From: Eleginops maclovinus
Lineage: Eukaryota; Chordata; Actinopteri; Perciformes; Eleginopidae
Length of the DNA: 64,000 nt
Direction of reading: 5' to 3'
NCBI RefSeq assembly: GCF_036324505.1
Contig: NC_086360.1
Location: forward strand, 19,956,261-20,020,260
Shown here: in pieces, positions 50,466 to 63,397 of the stretch
Layout: each line of letters begins with the position of its first letter
Position numbering within the stretch: position 1 is the first letter of the stretch
Translations under genes and position numbers: made by a program
The notes under the pieces: model-generated
The model's database searches: none
Seen by the model: the letters and a program-made list of their open reading frames with translations, nothing else
Told to the model about the DNA's origin: nothing

Positions 50466-52468
50466 AGAGAGAGCGAGAGCGTTTATGGGTCAGGGCTGAG
50501 GTCAGCGTCTAGAGCATCTTTAGCACAGGGAGGGTGGGGCGGGTTAATTGTGTTTATATCAAGAGGGTTGTCTGTGATCTGAGGGTGACATTGGAAGTGT
50601 TTATGGACTAGGGATGTGCATGGGGTTGAAGCAGCAGACTGTCTCTGCCGGACTTAAATACTGTCAAAACGTCCCTGTGTTCAGACTGACAGAGGTGCGG
50701 TCTCAAAGCTCCTATAGGTTTTGAGTTGGTCAGTGAGAATAACGACACACTAACGTGACATTACAAGGTGTTCGTTAATCAACACTGATATGCACACACC
50801 ACGGTTATCTTCTTAATCCTCTGGAATGTGTTGGATCATGTCAACGAGCAAATAGCTGTGTGTAAATCTCTTATAAAATTCTCTTTTTAATCTTTTTAGT
50901 TTTTATGTGGTTGGATGGTGAAATCTTACTGAACACTGTAGAGGGTCTGCATGTTGGACATTGCTGCTCACTGGTTGAGCGTGTCATTTCAGAAACAATA
51001 GAAATATATCAATTGAGAAAAACAACAGTTGTTTATTAACATCACAATATAAACTTCAAAGGTGGGTAGAAGGCTCCCCCCCTCATGTTGTGAAGTTGGA
51101 CAGACCAGGAGTGAGTCTATGATTCACTGGAGCATAGACTGGAAATGCTGCTTCACCATTTACAGTAATGTTGTGAAATGGATTTTAGGGTTTATACAAT
51201 TTTACAGACTCAAGAAACACCTGCATAAACATTTGTTCCTAAGGATACCAGAGCTGCAACAGACCAGACATTAATCACTAAAGCTTTAACACTATTTTCT
51301 TACAGTTTATAGACTGAAGATTAAAAATAATGAAATGAATCTGAAGGTTGATCGATGTAAAACAATCATTAGTTTCAGCCCTACTGTTTGAACTTTATAA
51401 ATGAATGTTATACAGTTTTCAGAATCAGTGTCCAACACAGCAGTTCACTTTATCCACAGATAATCCTGTGTGGATGAATATTTCTTTGATATATCGAGGA
51501 TGAGACTCAGTATGTACCATCCACCAGTCGCTGCAGTATTCACTGAGTCACACATGTTTGAGCCAACCTCATGTTTTTGTGCTGCCAAATCATTCCTTGT
51601 ATTTTCACAAAAGAAAAGAGGACATGGTCTGAAAACAGATTCTTGCCTTTGTCTCTTAGCAGTGAAGTGGAATCACACAAAGATTTGGGGAGTATATGGT
51701 GCATCTCTAACACTAACTTTATTGTTTGTAGGTACATCCTGAGCAGTTCTTCTGTAAATATCAAATGCAGCTACATTTGACAGTGCTGGCATGCTTAGCA
51801 TGTACGTGTGTTTAAACCACTCTTTCAAAGGGAGAGGGAGCGGGCTGAAGGCAGAGATACTTTGATATTTTTGGTGTCATTACTGTATTGAGAAGCTGAT
51901 GAATGTTCACTATTTGAAAGAAGTGCAAAATACGAGAGGATTTGTCTGTGATATTCCAATGACTCTATGAAACTGTGGATTACCAGCTTTGTATTTCAGC
52001 ATCAGCTTGTAACGTCTGATCATTTCTCTCTTTGCCATTGTTTCAGTACCATGTCTAATAACACTGGCAATTTCAGCAAGTACACTAATTACAGTTCAAT
52101 AGTCCACAATTGTGTTTTCTTGTTATTAGTCTGTGAGTCCACTGAAAAACGTCGGCTGTAAAGTGGTGGTTTGTTGATGACTCAGCATCTGAGTTGCATC
52201 TACTGTATACATGTAATCAGAAACAGAAACCTATACCGTGCCTTTTGTCTTGTTCAGGGAATACTAGAGCCTTAAATATTTTCTCACTCTATTTAAGATA
52301 TCATGTAACAGTTGTCTTTTTGAATCAATTTAGTGGAGTGTGATTTAACCAAAGCCATACCATCTTTTGAATTGTGTTTTGTGTCTTTACACCTTTTTTT
52401 CCCCTCTCCGAATGTCAACAGTAATGGACAAAACGTTTCTTCACCTCTAGTCTGATTACGCAAATAAA
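50466..52468 (+). other. pxn: 3'UTR of pxn
   Basis: About 2 kb from the stop codon to AATAAA at 52463-52468, followed by a TG/T-rich downstream element. An inverted, degraded end of the ATTATCGATTAAT repeat (CAATCATTAGTTTCAGCCCTAC) lies at about 51250-51395. Open frames here are short and unconvincing. Confidence 0.6.
52463..52468 (+). terminator. pxn: Poly(A) signal of pxn
   Basis: AATAAA followed by TTCTGTTTTGCTATC and a T-rich stretch. Confidence 0.65.
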
Positions 52469-52824
52469 TTCTGTTTTGCTATCAAAACTCTGTGCTTTAT
52501 TTGCTTTCATTTGGTGGTCAACTTTACACTTAAGTTAAGAAAACATAAACATTATTCAAGAATCTTCTGTCATAGTTAAGTAAATAATCCCAAATGTGTC
52601 TCTTCGATATTTTGTTCCACCACTCTGAACGAGGATGTGTTATGGTAGCAACTGGTAAAACATGAAGCAGAGTATGAATTAAAGTTTAGTTTCTCGCTCT
52701 AAATGTAAGGAGTTATTTTGAATGCATGTTTTATAGAAACCTGTAAAAATCAGATGGTAAACCAGCTGTTTTGGTTGAAAAACGACGTATTATAAAGAAT
52801 CAAGAGACGTACAACAGCAGTACA

Positions 52825-52999
52825 CGCTTTGTACCAGGAGGTGGCAGTAATGCATCAGTGTAGTTTACCAACCGCAAAAACAAAACCAGAGAAGAAGACT
52901 GAAGACCGTGATGTCCTGCTGTGATTGGACAGAGAATCACGTGGTTAATACGTCATACCCAGAAGAATGACATGTTTGTTTATCGTTGCTAACATTCAG
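52825..52999 (+). promoter_or_regulatory. rnf181: rnf181 promoter, repeat-derived segment and noncoding exon 1
   Basis: 52834-52895 (CCAGGAGGTGGCAGTAATGC, then ACCAACCGCAAAAAC, then AGAAGAAGAC) matches a common fish dispersed repeat often seen beside genes. Directly after it are an inverted CCAAT box (ATTGG near 52924), a CACGTG E-box (52938-52943) and a TACGTCA CRE-like site near 52950. A noncoding exon then ends at TTCAG|GTGAGT (52999), to be joined to the acceptor at 53839. Confidence 0.55.
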
Positions 53000-53838
53000 G
53001 TGAGTCGAGCTCATTTGTAAAGTATGGAAGAACATTTTTTAGTATATTCTCTGCTAAAGCGCGTTATATCTAGTGTTATAAGTCGAAAAAAATGTTAGGG
53101 CGTGCTTGCATCAAACTTTAGCGGCAGCCTTGCCTCTAACACTGACATTATAATAGTCTCTGTATTTAAACATCAACCACCTCAATGTTAATGTTGCCGG
53201 TACATCTGTAATAGTTTGAGTTTAGTATTTATTAAATATGTGTTATTAGTTTCACTTCGGGTGTTTGTGCTTGCTGAAAGAATAAACTTCCTAATTTTGT
53301 TTGATGAAGTTCGGTCTGTTCTTTAGATGCCTTTTAGTAAATATTTTCATGTTAAATCATAGGTCACATTTTGTCTAACCCATTGTTGTCTGTTATTGAA
53401 CTTGGTGCTTGGCATACAGTAGGTCATGGCTATTATTTACACAAAACGTCAGTGTGTATGAAAAGTAATGTCAATCTCATAAATAAAAAAAGATTGCGTA
53501 AGAAAACCCGTCATTATAATGACTGTGTTATTTTCATAATCAGTGGCTACAGAAAATATAACGATACACGTTCACTTTCGATTGTTACAAGGTTCTTAAT
53601 ATCTATGGGAAATTGATTTTAAATACAAAATGAAAGACTTATGGATGTGAAACATACTTACTACTATGTATAAGACTTGTTATGTAAATTCAGTTGAAGT
53701 ATAGCTACATTTCCCGTTAAAAGTGCTGACAAAACTTCAACCCTCAATTTAAAATATCAGCCTTGGATTTTATGTTTTTGACAAATGAGTATACCAGAAA
53801 AACAAGTTGTTAACCTTCAGTATTCATCTGTCCGCCAG
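53000..53838 (+). other. rnf181: rnf181 5'UTR intron
   Basis: GTGAGT donor at 53000 and CCGCCAG acceptor before 53840. AT-rich, with no other feature seen. Confidence 0.55.
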
Positions 53839-53878
53839 GTATCTTAATGCAAAGAAGACACACGTTGGCGGGACCAAA

Positions 53879-55223
53879 ATGGCATCGTACTTTGATGAAC
53901 ACAACTGTGAGCCCACCAACCCTGAGGAGCAGTATCGCCAGAATGCACTACTTGAATTGGCCAGGTGAGAAACATAGTAATGTCTTCTATTGACTGTGTG
54001 TGTGTAGTGTACAGGGTTGAGATTGAGTGTTGGTCTGTGTGCAGGTCTTTGATGCAGGGCTTGGATTTATTTGACAATGGGGCGTTCGACTTGTCGGACT
54101 GGGACCAGCGTCTTCCTCCTCCGGCTGCCAAGACTGCTGTTCAGACGCTCACTGTGGTCATCATTTCTCCAGAGCAAGCAGGTGACAGACTTTTGCTCCA
54201 GTAGAAGGAAATGGATAGTTAAGATGTTTTGAAGAAGTGTTGAATGAGGTACTTATCCACAGCAAGTAAATTAGTTTTAAGAGCAATGGGATGTCCTTTC
54301 CTCCAGGGCATCACGTTAAGCGACCTCTGTTTGTGATGATGCAGACCTGTTCTACCGTCAAAATGCGTTTATAGAATTCATTTAGTTATTTATATCTACA
54401 TTTATTGAGTTTATTTATCTGAATTTATAATCTCATAATCCAGAATATGATCATGGTGTTTTTTATAAATAAATGTCTGCGGATTTAACAGAAGGATTGG
54501 CTGGTGGTTCCTCGGTTATAGCTCCTCGTTCCTCGATACTCGCTCCCCCTCAATTAAGCGCCCTGGAACGCTCCTTGAGTTGGTGCCCCAGAACAACTGC
54601 TGGTTTGATCGAGCAGCGAGGAAATTACAAATAAGAGACTTCAAAAATGTCTGAATCCCTTTCTAAAATGTCACAAATGTAGAGGAAGAAATTGATGATG
54701 GCAGAGGGAGAGATAATGCTCGTTGAAAGTAGGGCAGGATTTGTTCAATGCTTTATGTTTTTGTTCCCACAGACAAAGGTCTGAAGTGTCCTGTGTGTTT
54801 GCTGGAGTTCGAGGAACAGGAGTCAGTTCGGGAGATGCCTTGTAAACACCTTTTCCACTCGGGATGTATACTGCCGTGGTTGGGAAAGGTAAAGCTTACA
54901 CATCTCTATTCAATTGTGATTAAATGAATCTTTTGAGTGGCTACTTAGAAATCTTTTTGAACCTTTCTCATGTTTGCAACCACAGACCAACTCCTGTCCG
55001 CTCTGCCGACTTGAATTACCGACTGATAATCCGGAGTATGAGGAGTTTAAAAAAGACAAGGTGAGTGTGTGAATACAACTGCTCATGGTACATCCTCATC
55101 TTTTAGCTGAGCCTTTCCATTTGGCATCAGTCCGTGGCTGAAAAGTGTTTTTCTGTCCTGCAGGAGAGAAGAAAACAGAGGGAGCACCGGCTGGAGGACC
55201 TACATGGATCCATGTACACATGA
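53879..55223 (+). CDS. rnf181: RING finger protein 181, E3 ubiquitin ligase
   Basis: Five coding exons, 53879-53964, 54045-54181, 54773-54888, 54986-55060 and 55164-55223, encode 157 residues; human RNF181 has 153. It is a small E3 ligase with a RING-H2 domain: Cys80, Cys83, Cys98, His100, His103, Cys106, Cys117 and Cys120, all eight zinc ligands present. The N-terminus [12 protein letters not shown] and the C-terminus [13 protein letters not shown] match the vertebrate family, as does the [10 protein letters not shown] segment. The start follows a noncoding exon and a 5'UTR of about 40 bases in the same exon. All introns are GT-AG. In human the gene is close to TMEM150A, and here tmem150a is the next gene, in tail-to-tail orientation. 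Confidence 0.96.
54478..54625. repeat. Imperfect inverted repeat in an rnf181 intron
   Basis: The left arm CTCCTCGTTCCTCGATACTC and the right arm GATCGAGCAGCGAGGAAA are roughly complementary, enclosing about 100 bases with internal GGAACGCTCC. It could be a small nonautonomous element. No clear terminal duplication is visible. Confidence 0.3.
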
Positions 55224-55311
55224 CGTGACTCCGCTGTGGTGCAAGTCTGTGGCACAGTGACATTTCACCAAAATACTTTAATACAGAATGTGATTTCAAG
55301 CATGAGTGGGG

Positions 55312-55317
55312 AATAAA
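55312..55317 (+). terminator. rnf181: Poly(A) signal of rnf181
   Basis: AATAAA lies 89 bases after the rnf181 stop. Confidence 0.75.
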
Positions 55318-56129
55318 CCCTAGATTTACCTTTAAATTTGTAGTCATATATATAAATTACACCTAAAATACCTACCAGTTGGCAAAATGATCAACAAAAC
55401 TGCAAGAAGTTAAAAGCAAAATGACTTCAAAGCCACCACACCTCTATCGAAACAAAATACAATATTACAAATATGTATCACAATAACAACACTGCTGTAA
55501 ACACAAGGCTAGCAATTTGTGTGACCTTCTTGATGCTTCTTTCTCACTAGTTAGACTGCAAATATTTTGAAAAGCTTTTGACTCATTTCTGTTCAGATGC
55601 TTTATCCCTTTCAAATATAAACCTTTGAGCTTTAAAGGCACAACTGTTCAGCTGTATTTGTCTAATTAATAGGAATTATTTAAAGACCAGAGTATATTTT
55701 AATCAGTTAGAGAGAGTTTTTATGAAGGCAGAAAGGAGAAATGTGTAAATGGAAGCAGAGAGGCCGAGATATCCTGACTTTAAATCCCTAGTGATGGTCG
55801 AACTCCAAAGATACTGGATGCTACATTTCTCATTATGCATTTTATATTAAACCATTCCTGTTGGGTAAAAATCTGTTAAAACAGGGTATATTTATTGTCC
55901 CCAAGCCGAGGGACAATGCTGTCATTTTCAACAAGCAGTAAGTATTTATGCAAGCCATCCTTTGTGTCATCTGCTCTGCCACAGGTTGTTTCTATTTTTT
56001 TATAAATGTCACTGTTAGCTGTTGTTGCTGAAACGATTCCACACTGCCTGTGTAACTAGTACTGTATGATGTCATGTTTAAAGCACCAACTTACTGTCCT
56101 GGAAGGACCCAAGCAAAACATCTAACCAT

Positions 56130-56280
56130 TTTTTAATTGCTATTTCATATTTTAATATAAATCTCTGGCAAATGAAAATACCCTTAATGATAGACAAGTC
56201 CAACGTATTTACAGAATTTATATAAAAAGGAAACAAAATAATATCCGTGTTCTTGTTTGTTTTTCTGACTCCATCACCAC
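56130..56280 (+). repeat. Local direct duplication, copy 1
   Basis: TATTTCATATTTTAATATAA, ATGAAAATACCCTTAATGAT, TATTTACAGAATTTATA and TTTTTCTGACTCCAT recur in the same order about 1 kb downstream (57134-57285) with small differences. Confidence 0.8.
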
Positions 56281-56885
56281 CCCGTTTACATTTTAAAGGT
56301 ACGTACCGTTCCTTCGTTGATGACATTTTTAGGATATTTTATGCATACTATACTATCTCTTTGTATTTTTTTTATTAGAAACAGTACTTTGCCTTTTATC
56401 ACATTTTTAATGGCATACTGTATAATGTGAATGTAGCTGCAGGCTTTCTGTAAATGTGTCTCTAAAGCAAGAGATAAAGCACTAAATACGGTTATTTTTC
56501 GCTAGCTGAGAAACCCTCCCCATCATGCTGACTAAACTGACCTTTATGTGGAAAATGTGTTGCTCTTCCCCTTCAACTTGTCCCATGATGTTTACGAAAT
56601 CGTCTCCTCTCCTCAGATGACTACTTGGTAGCATGGATGCGTTTTGATGTGTCCTAATCACGTTTGATTTATATTGTTCCATCCCATAGCACTGCAATAA
56701 TCTGGCAAAAAGATATCTCTGTCATGTGCCGGGACAATTTTCTTTTTTCCATGACTATTAGCCATATTTTCTGGATGGTATTAATACTATGCACCACCGC
56801 TTATAAAACTAGCAATAGTTGTGTGCTTATAAATGGTCTGAAAAGGCTAACATCCCAAAGCTATGTGGCAGGACATCTCTAAGCG

Positions 56886-57077
56886 ATTGACCAATCATGA
56901 CAGCCGGCCGGCTAACCGTAAGAGCAGACTGGCCTCTGTTTTCAGATGGAGGGTGAAAAGACAGGCGGTATTAGAAAGATAAAGTCCTTTGTGAACATTA
57001 AAGCATGGAAAGATGTCACAGTAGAGGCACGAAATACAAATATGAGCCTGAAAATGAGCATCATAGGGCCCTTTAAG
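56886..57077 (+). repeat. Dispersed fish repeat ('CCAATCA...GAGCAGACTGG...CCCTTTAAG')
   Basis: The order CCAATCATGACAGCCGGCC, AGAGCAGACTGGCC, AAAGACAGGCG, TGAACATTAAAGCATG, TATGAGCCTGAAAATGAGCA and GGGCCCTTTAAG is that of a frequent percomorph repeat. It lies between the two copies of the local duplication. Confidence 0.6.
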
Positions 57078-57133
57078 ACACAAAGGCCGTTTGTTTCAAG
57101 AACAACCCACGCGAAACATTTAATAATTTATCA

Positions 57134-57285
57134 TTTTTATTTCATATTTGAATATAAATCTCTGTCAAATGAAAATACCCTAAATGATAGACAAATCATA
57201 CATATTTACAGAATTTATAAAAAGGAAACAATAATCTGTGTTGACTTGTCTTCAGGGGGTTTCTCTGACTCCATTAACATTCTTT
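57134..57285 (+). repeat. Local direct duplication, copy 2
   Basis: Second copy of the 56130-56280 block, same orientation. Its TTTATT at 57136-57141 is AATAAA on the minus strand and could end the tmem150a transcript. Confidence 0.8.
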
Positions 57286-59539
57286 AACATATTTTTCAAA
57301 AATTTAGGAAATATTAATACATTTTTTAATAAACATTGTTTCTGTGTTGAAGAGTTCAGGGTGTGTACAGGTCAGGCAGCCTTTCTTTAGATAGGATTCT
57401 CCCACCAACAAAGAAACCATATGAAAGCTTAGGTGTACATTGTGACAGACAAGAACAAAGGTCAAATCCACCTTTAGATTTTGGCTTCTGGAAGATGACA
57501 TTATGTAAGAGATGTTACAGAATAGATCCAGCCCTAATGTGAGGGCTCATACAAGCTGCCATTAGCAGTCACACCATGTGACTTTGTTACAGTTTGGTGA
57601 AATTGGCTACAGCTGAACACAAGATAAAAAGAAAGCAACATGATCATGTTCCCCTGGCACAGTACGAGGGATAAGGCTAAAACAGTGCACCCATTACGAT
57701 TCATACACCTCCTGCTGACACACAGAAAACCAATCAAAACTTTAGAGGACTCCCGTCTTTTTTGGCAAGATCTGCAGAACACAGTCGCAGAAACAATGGC
57801 AAGATAAATAATTTTAGCAACAAAAAAAAACCTGACCTGACGCATGATTATTGTAAAAGCAGATCCACAGTTTCCTTAAATGCCGACGCTTTGGACTGAG
57901 GATTGCCGAGCCAGCATCATGTAAAATACTGTTCTCAAACTCTTCGCTGCGAGATGGAGAAACATGTTGGAAGTCTAGCTTTTTCCTCAGAACATCAAAC
58001 CCACAAAAAGATAAAAAGAGGTAGGTGATGTGACCGTTTCTTTAAAAAGGGTGTATTGCTGGCATCCATTGGTTAGAGAGTTCAAATGTACTAGAGGGCA
58101 GAATACTGTGGTTATCAGGGAATATACTTCTCATACGGTGCATTCATTTCAACAACAAAACATCCTCCTAATCTAAGTTTGGTGGCATTAGTCAGCTTTA
58201 GTTTGAGCAGTGGTAGTTTGTGGCAGTCTGGTGTTAAGTATCACTTAAAAAGAAATTGGCAACAGGAAATCATACAAAAACCGTTCTTCACTCTACAACC
58301 TGTGTGCTATTATTGTCTGTAACACTGTACTGACACCTTTGTAACGCCATGAGGTTTATGGCACAAGGTGTACAAGCATCATATACATAAACTCCTCCTA
58401 AAAGCACTGAGAAAAAGGACGACGTCGCTTCATTTTTAAACGGAAAACCTTTTCCCAAAAGTCAAATAAGGCTTCCAAGGGTCCAGCCTGGAATCAAATC
58501 AGCGTGTGGGCGACCACTTTGTTATATTTTGAGTTGGATTATACATTTACCTTCACACTTTTACTATAACATGTAGGTCACTTCAAAAGTCTTTGTGTCA
58601 ATTAAAAAACAAACAAAAAACAAAGCCCTGTGTTCAATTCCAACACACTGAAAAAGGCATTATACACTCCAGCGGAGCAGAAATGATCTCATGATTGATG
58701 ACAATTATTGCACCGGACATGACAGTCAATGGAATAATAAAAAAAGGTAGCATGAAATGTAAAATGATACAAAGAAATCATGCAACATGTGGGACGATAC
58801 TGGAATACATCATCGAGGGACTTCAGTCAAAGTGATTGAGAAGCGGTGATCAGAGCGGAGCTGCTGTGTTCCTGCCCTCACAGGATCTCAAGGATGACAG
58901 TGGCTCTAACTATACATAGCTGGTAAAACAACTCAAAATACCATCAACATTTGCATTCAAAATCATCTGTGCAATCCAATAATATTGTCGAGTGGAATTA
59001 ATCGTTTTTTGCAAATCATTTGACATAATTAGGTTGATTGATAGAAATGAAACAAAGGCCATATAAAGCATGTGAAACATAACGGGGAACTATTCTCAAA
59101 CATTCAGTATTATCCACTAACTACGCAAGATTTAAAACTCCAACATAAAACTGTTATCCTCTCATTCAGAAAAGTGAGCCGTGCAGAGATAAGCAAAAGG
59201 CCAGAACAGGTGGGCCGCGCAGAGCATCGGGGAGCTCATGAAGGAGTGCCGGGAGGGGGGGGGGGGGGGGGGGTTGTGGGCACACCAGGTATGCAAAGTT
59301 AGACAAAAAGAGAAGAAATAAGTCGCTCAGGAAATTAAAACACAAATCAAACCACCATCTTGGAAAACATTCATGGCTCCACACATTCAGCCTCTCTTTA
59401 CAACATCGCTACGGGACATTTCCCTGTGGTGGCGTCACCGTGGAAACAAAGGGAGAGATAGTACAGCGTTACAGATGGGATCACCTGGTGTAGGTCCAAT
59501 GTTTAAACAGAGCTCCCTCTCCTCCACATCGCTGCAGAG
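57136..59539 (-). other. tmem150a: Probable 3'UTR of tmem150a
   Basis: No gene is visible between the tmem150a stop and the minus-strand AATAAA at 57136-57141. The long 3'UTR is inferred. It includes a C19 run on the transcript strand (59255-59273). It also holds a weak CTCF-like match at 58088-58101. Confidence 0.4.
59255..59273. repeat. G19 homopolymer (C19 on the transcript strand)
   Basis: A 19-base G run on the plus strand, just after another GGGA. Prone to length error in assembly. Confidence 0.95.
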
Positions 59540-62500
59540 CTACAGCATCGCTATGCTCTCCGGCGTACAGTTGAGATGTGTGGATGTGCTGCTCCCCCCG
59601 GGGGACTTGAGGCCCTTAGTGGCTCCACCCAGTGTCGAGCCCCGCGCTCTGGGGCCCATGATCACCCCCGAGCCGTGGTGGAGACAATGCTGCAGGCCCG
59701 CCATCATGGTCTCGCTGGTGACCGTGCCGAACTCGTAGGTGAAGGTGCCGTAGAAGACCAGGATGTCCACCGTGAAGACCCACTCGCAGATGGCGGCGGC
59801 GTGCTGCAGGACGAAGCTCTCGTGGACGAAGAAGATGCCGCCTGGGAGGAGGGAGAGTTAAGGGGGACAAACTGGAACATGCAAGAGGGAAACCCTTTCC
59901 TGTCACTGGATTTATAGGGGCAGGAAGGACGGGAATGTGATAAATCCTGAGATAAATCCACGACATAAGGAGATATATGACGAGCAGCCTAACCTCCGGA
60001 TGGGAATTCATTATTTGATGAGGGTTAAATTGAAATGGGATTTGCAGCTCCATTAAACAGACGGGGTAATAAAGGGGATATGACTGCAGGATATTAACCT
60101 CTGATGGGCAGTCAGATAATATGAGAGCCTGAATGCTTCTCGTCCCTGTCACCAACATGAGTGCAGAGTGGATATTGATTGGTGGAGGAGAAGCAGTCAC
60201 CCTGGGAGCCACTGAGAGGCAGGCGGTACAGAGGCGGCTATGAAAAGTGAACCATCAGCATTGTAAGTCTTAAACAAGAGGTGGAAACGAGGGGTGAGGC
60301 CAAAGAGATGATATCGCGGCATTGAAGTTGAAGGACAAAGATCTCTTCCTGTGCAGCAGTGACTCTGGGCTAGAGCAGTGAAACTCAGACGAGATCAAAA
60401 AGACTGTCTGATGTTTATCAGTGATCTCGTGACGGCACCGTGGAGCCATGACACGGCTAAAGGCTAGTAGCAGGGCGGAGCCGGAGAAACGCATTCACAC
60501 ATCAAAACTCAAAAACTCAATCCATTATTTTGTATTTAACACAGACGCTTTTGAGGTAGTAAAGTACTTTGACCCTTTACTTAAATATAAATAGATAAGG
60601 TACTCACTACGCAGCCACTCTTACTCTTTTCAAGTGTCATATTATTAGACTTTTTCTTCAGACTGGGTAGATAAGTAGCACCGCATCATATAGTATGTTT
60701 TAAACGTAAGTGTAAGTGCCAATCAACTGCAGTGGAAGATATTTCCCTCTGAACTGTAGAGGGGTAGAAGTATGAAGCAGCATGAAATGGAAATACTCAA
60801 ATTTAGTACGAGCAAGATATCATTGTTCATTTGAACAGATGTATTTAGTTAGATTAAGTTAAGGATACTGAGGACGAGGGAGACCATGGCCGCCAGAGCA
60901 AGAGCCACTCTGAAATGGGCCATCCAGTAGTCGAGGGCGGTGACAGCCACCCGGTAGGTGAGCACACACTGCAGGCACACGAACAGCAGCCCCGCTGGAA
61001 ACGCCACCCCCCGCACCCACATAGTGCAGAGATTTGGCGTGATCCACCTGGAGAACAAGATCACTATCATCAGATAAAAAAATGATGCGTCTTATTCCTG
61101 CCTCTTACGTGCACCATGCATTTCTTTGTCTTGCTTCATGTTTTGAATATGTTGCATTGTTGGAGGATCCTGGGACTAGCTTTTGTGAATCTTGAATATG
61201 TACCTGGAAGTTCCCCACCATGACCAGCCCCACGGCGTTGGTGCAGCCCGACACCAGAGCGCTGGTGTTGATCCAACACTGGTGGCTGTGTTCGATCACC
61301 TGGGCGTAGCGCAGAAAGCACACCATCACCACTGCAGGACCCAGAGGAGGACACACAGGGGATCAATGCATCAGATGGATCCAATACAACTGTGAATGTT
61401 CTTTTTTATGAAGGAAACTTTTGATTCAAGTTGTGCATGTACTCACAACTGAGTTTGCATACTGCATGGGATAAAGAGATTTTAAGGAAACACACACCTT
61501 TTTTAAGAGTTCAAAATCCTTTAAACACAACCCTTTTGCTTACTTATAGTTGTATCCAAAGCTGGAGGATTGTCATGTGACTCCATTCTGCTGAGCTAAG
61601 ACCGTCAGATTTTTTTTTTTTGCTGTCTCATGTTGCATGAGGAGGGTGCTTTTCAGGACAGGTTTAGCAACGCTGTTTGAAAACTACAGCCCTGCAGGAT
61701 GCTGTGTGCTACTATTCCACCGATCAAAATGAAAGCATCAAAAGAGCTTATCGTCAACATGAGTGAGAAAGGGGAGTTTACAGAATAACAGACACAAATC
61801 TAATGTATTAATAAAAATGAAATGCAACATAAAATAGTGGAAGAAAAGTTACTTTAAAAAAGATAGATCCATAGTGAATACACCAGGTCAGATGCAATTA
61901 GAGAAAGCTCTTGTGATAACACAGGGCAGGAGGGGGAGGAGTAGAGGAGGAGGAAGGCCATGGAGGGAACACAGGGGACAGGAGTCAGAGGACAGAGTGG
62001 GGGGGGGGGAGTGGAAGGAAAGTCGCATTCATTATTGATTATAGAGCACGGCTATTTCAAGGCCTTCAGCTCCTCTCAGAGGCTGACAGCTGACGTCTGT
62101 GGGCACCATGGAGGTTAATATGACCCGTAAGGGACATCAAACACCTCGGCTGCACTCATTCAGCGCTGTGTGTTAGAGGACAGCAGTCTTATAGAGTGGA
62201 AATCCCCAATTTGCTCCATGATAATCAGTATTTAATAAGGAACGGGTACAGGACATTCAGCCCGGTACATCGTACCATTGATGCCAACTCTTTGTCTTGC
62301 TAAGAGTGAGATGAGGAGATCAATACCACTCTGATAAACCTGAACACTATGCGTGACGCTACAGCTACGAGACAGTAAGCCTAGCTTGGCACAAAGACCT
62401 GTAACATCAAGGCTGATCATTTATCAAATGGACAAAAATCCACCTTCCTGTACCTGAACAGCTCAGCAATTTAAATAGTACATGTTTAATATGTACAGAA

Positions 62501-63319
62501 ACCATTATGTGCTGAAGCTCCTTTATCTGTACTATGGTGTGTTATGACTTTGGCTTTACATTTTTAATGACGAGCTATATTACAGACATTAGAGTAGATT
62601 TAATGTCATCATTAACCCCGGCGAAAAGGCAAAATGGTAAATGTCATATCCTCCTCCACACATTCAGAACTCATGCACACACAATGTATTTTATTACAAA
62701 AGTACAGGATTATAATTCCAGTCCCAAAGATGCCTCACCCATGAAGGCCCCGACGTTGCCGATCAAGCTGAACAGGCAGCTCTCAGGAGGGAAGGAGCCA
62801 CATTTACTGCAGCGAATGGAAACAAAAACAGCTGTTAGTATTAAAGGTAGCAGTATAATCATACCTAAATATAGCTCCGTACTTTCAACGTCTGTACTTC
62901 TACAAAGACATAAGTACATTCAGACTGAATAAGAACTAATTAAGTGATTTTGATTACTCGTGTGCTTTTTTTATTCAAGGATATGCCATCTATGAGACCT
63001 TTGCTCTACAAACGCTGAGGGAATGTCAGACGGTCCCATGATGCCTTTTTACAGAGTGCTTTTATGCCTGTGGTTAGAGGCTTTCTGCAGACTAAACTAA
63101 TGCAGTTTATGCAAAGTGTGGGTTAATGACAGAGACACAACATAACAAGGTGCTAATTCCTGCCTCGGGGCTTTTGCTGACACGAAATGCGTTTTTGTGT
63201 TCTGCAGGAACGAAGAATAGCCTACCTGATGAGGGGGATGTCCTGGATGGTGCAGCACGTCTTGGGGAAGCCTGGTCGGGCCAGCTCCTCTGTGCACGTT
63301 ACATTGTAAGACCTGGAGC

Positions 63320-63397
<78 letters not shown>

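Larger units (their letters stand above)
55318..57130. other. Intergenic interval rnf181-tmem150a (tail to tail)
   Basis: AT-rich. It contains the first copy of a local duplication (56130-56280) and a dispersed repeat (56886-57077). No gene seen. Confidence 0.6.

Noticed and set aside
58088..58101. CTCF-like GTACTAGAGGGCAG
   Set aside because: Two mismatches at the first positions and location in a probable 3'UTR; listed only in passing.
59616..60212. 198-codon minus-strand frame overlapping tmem150a's last exon
   Set aside because: It is a shifted frame; the correct frame ends at 59540 and matches TMEM150A.
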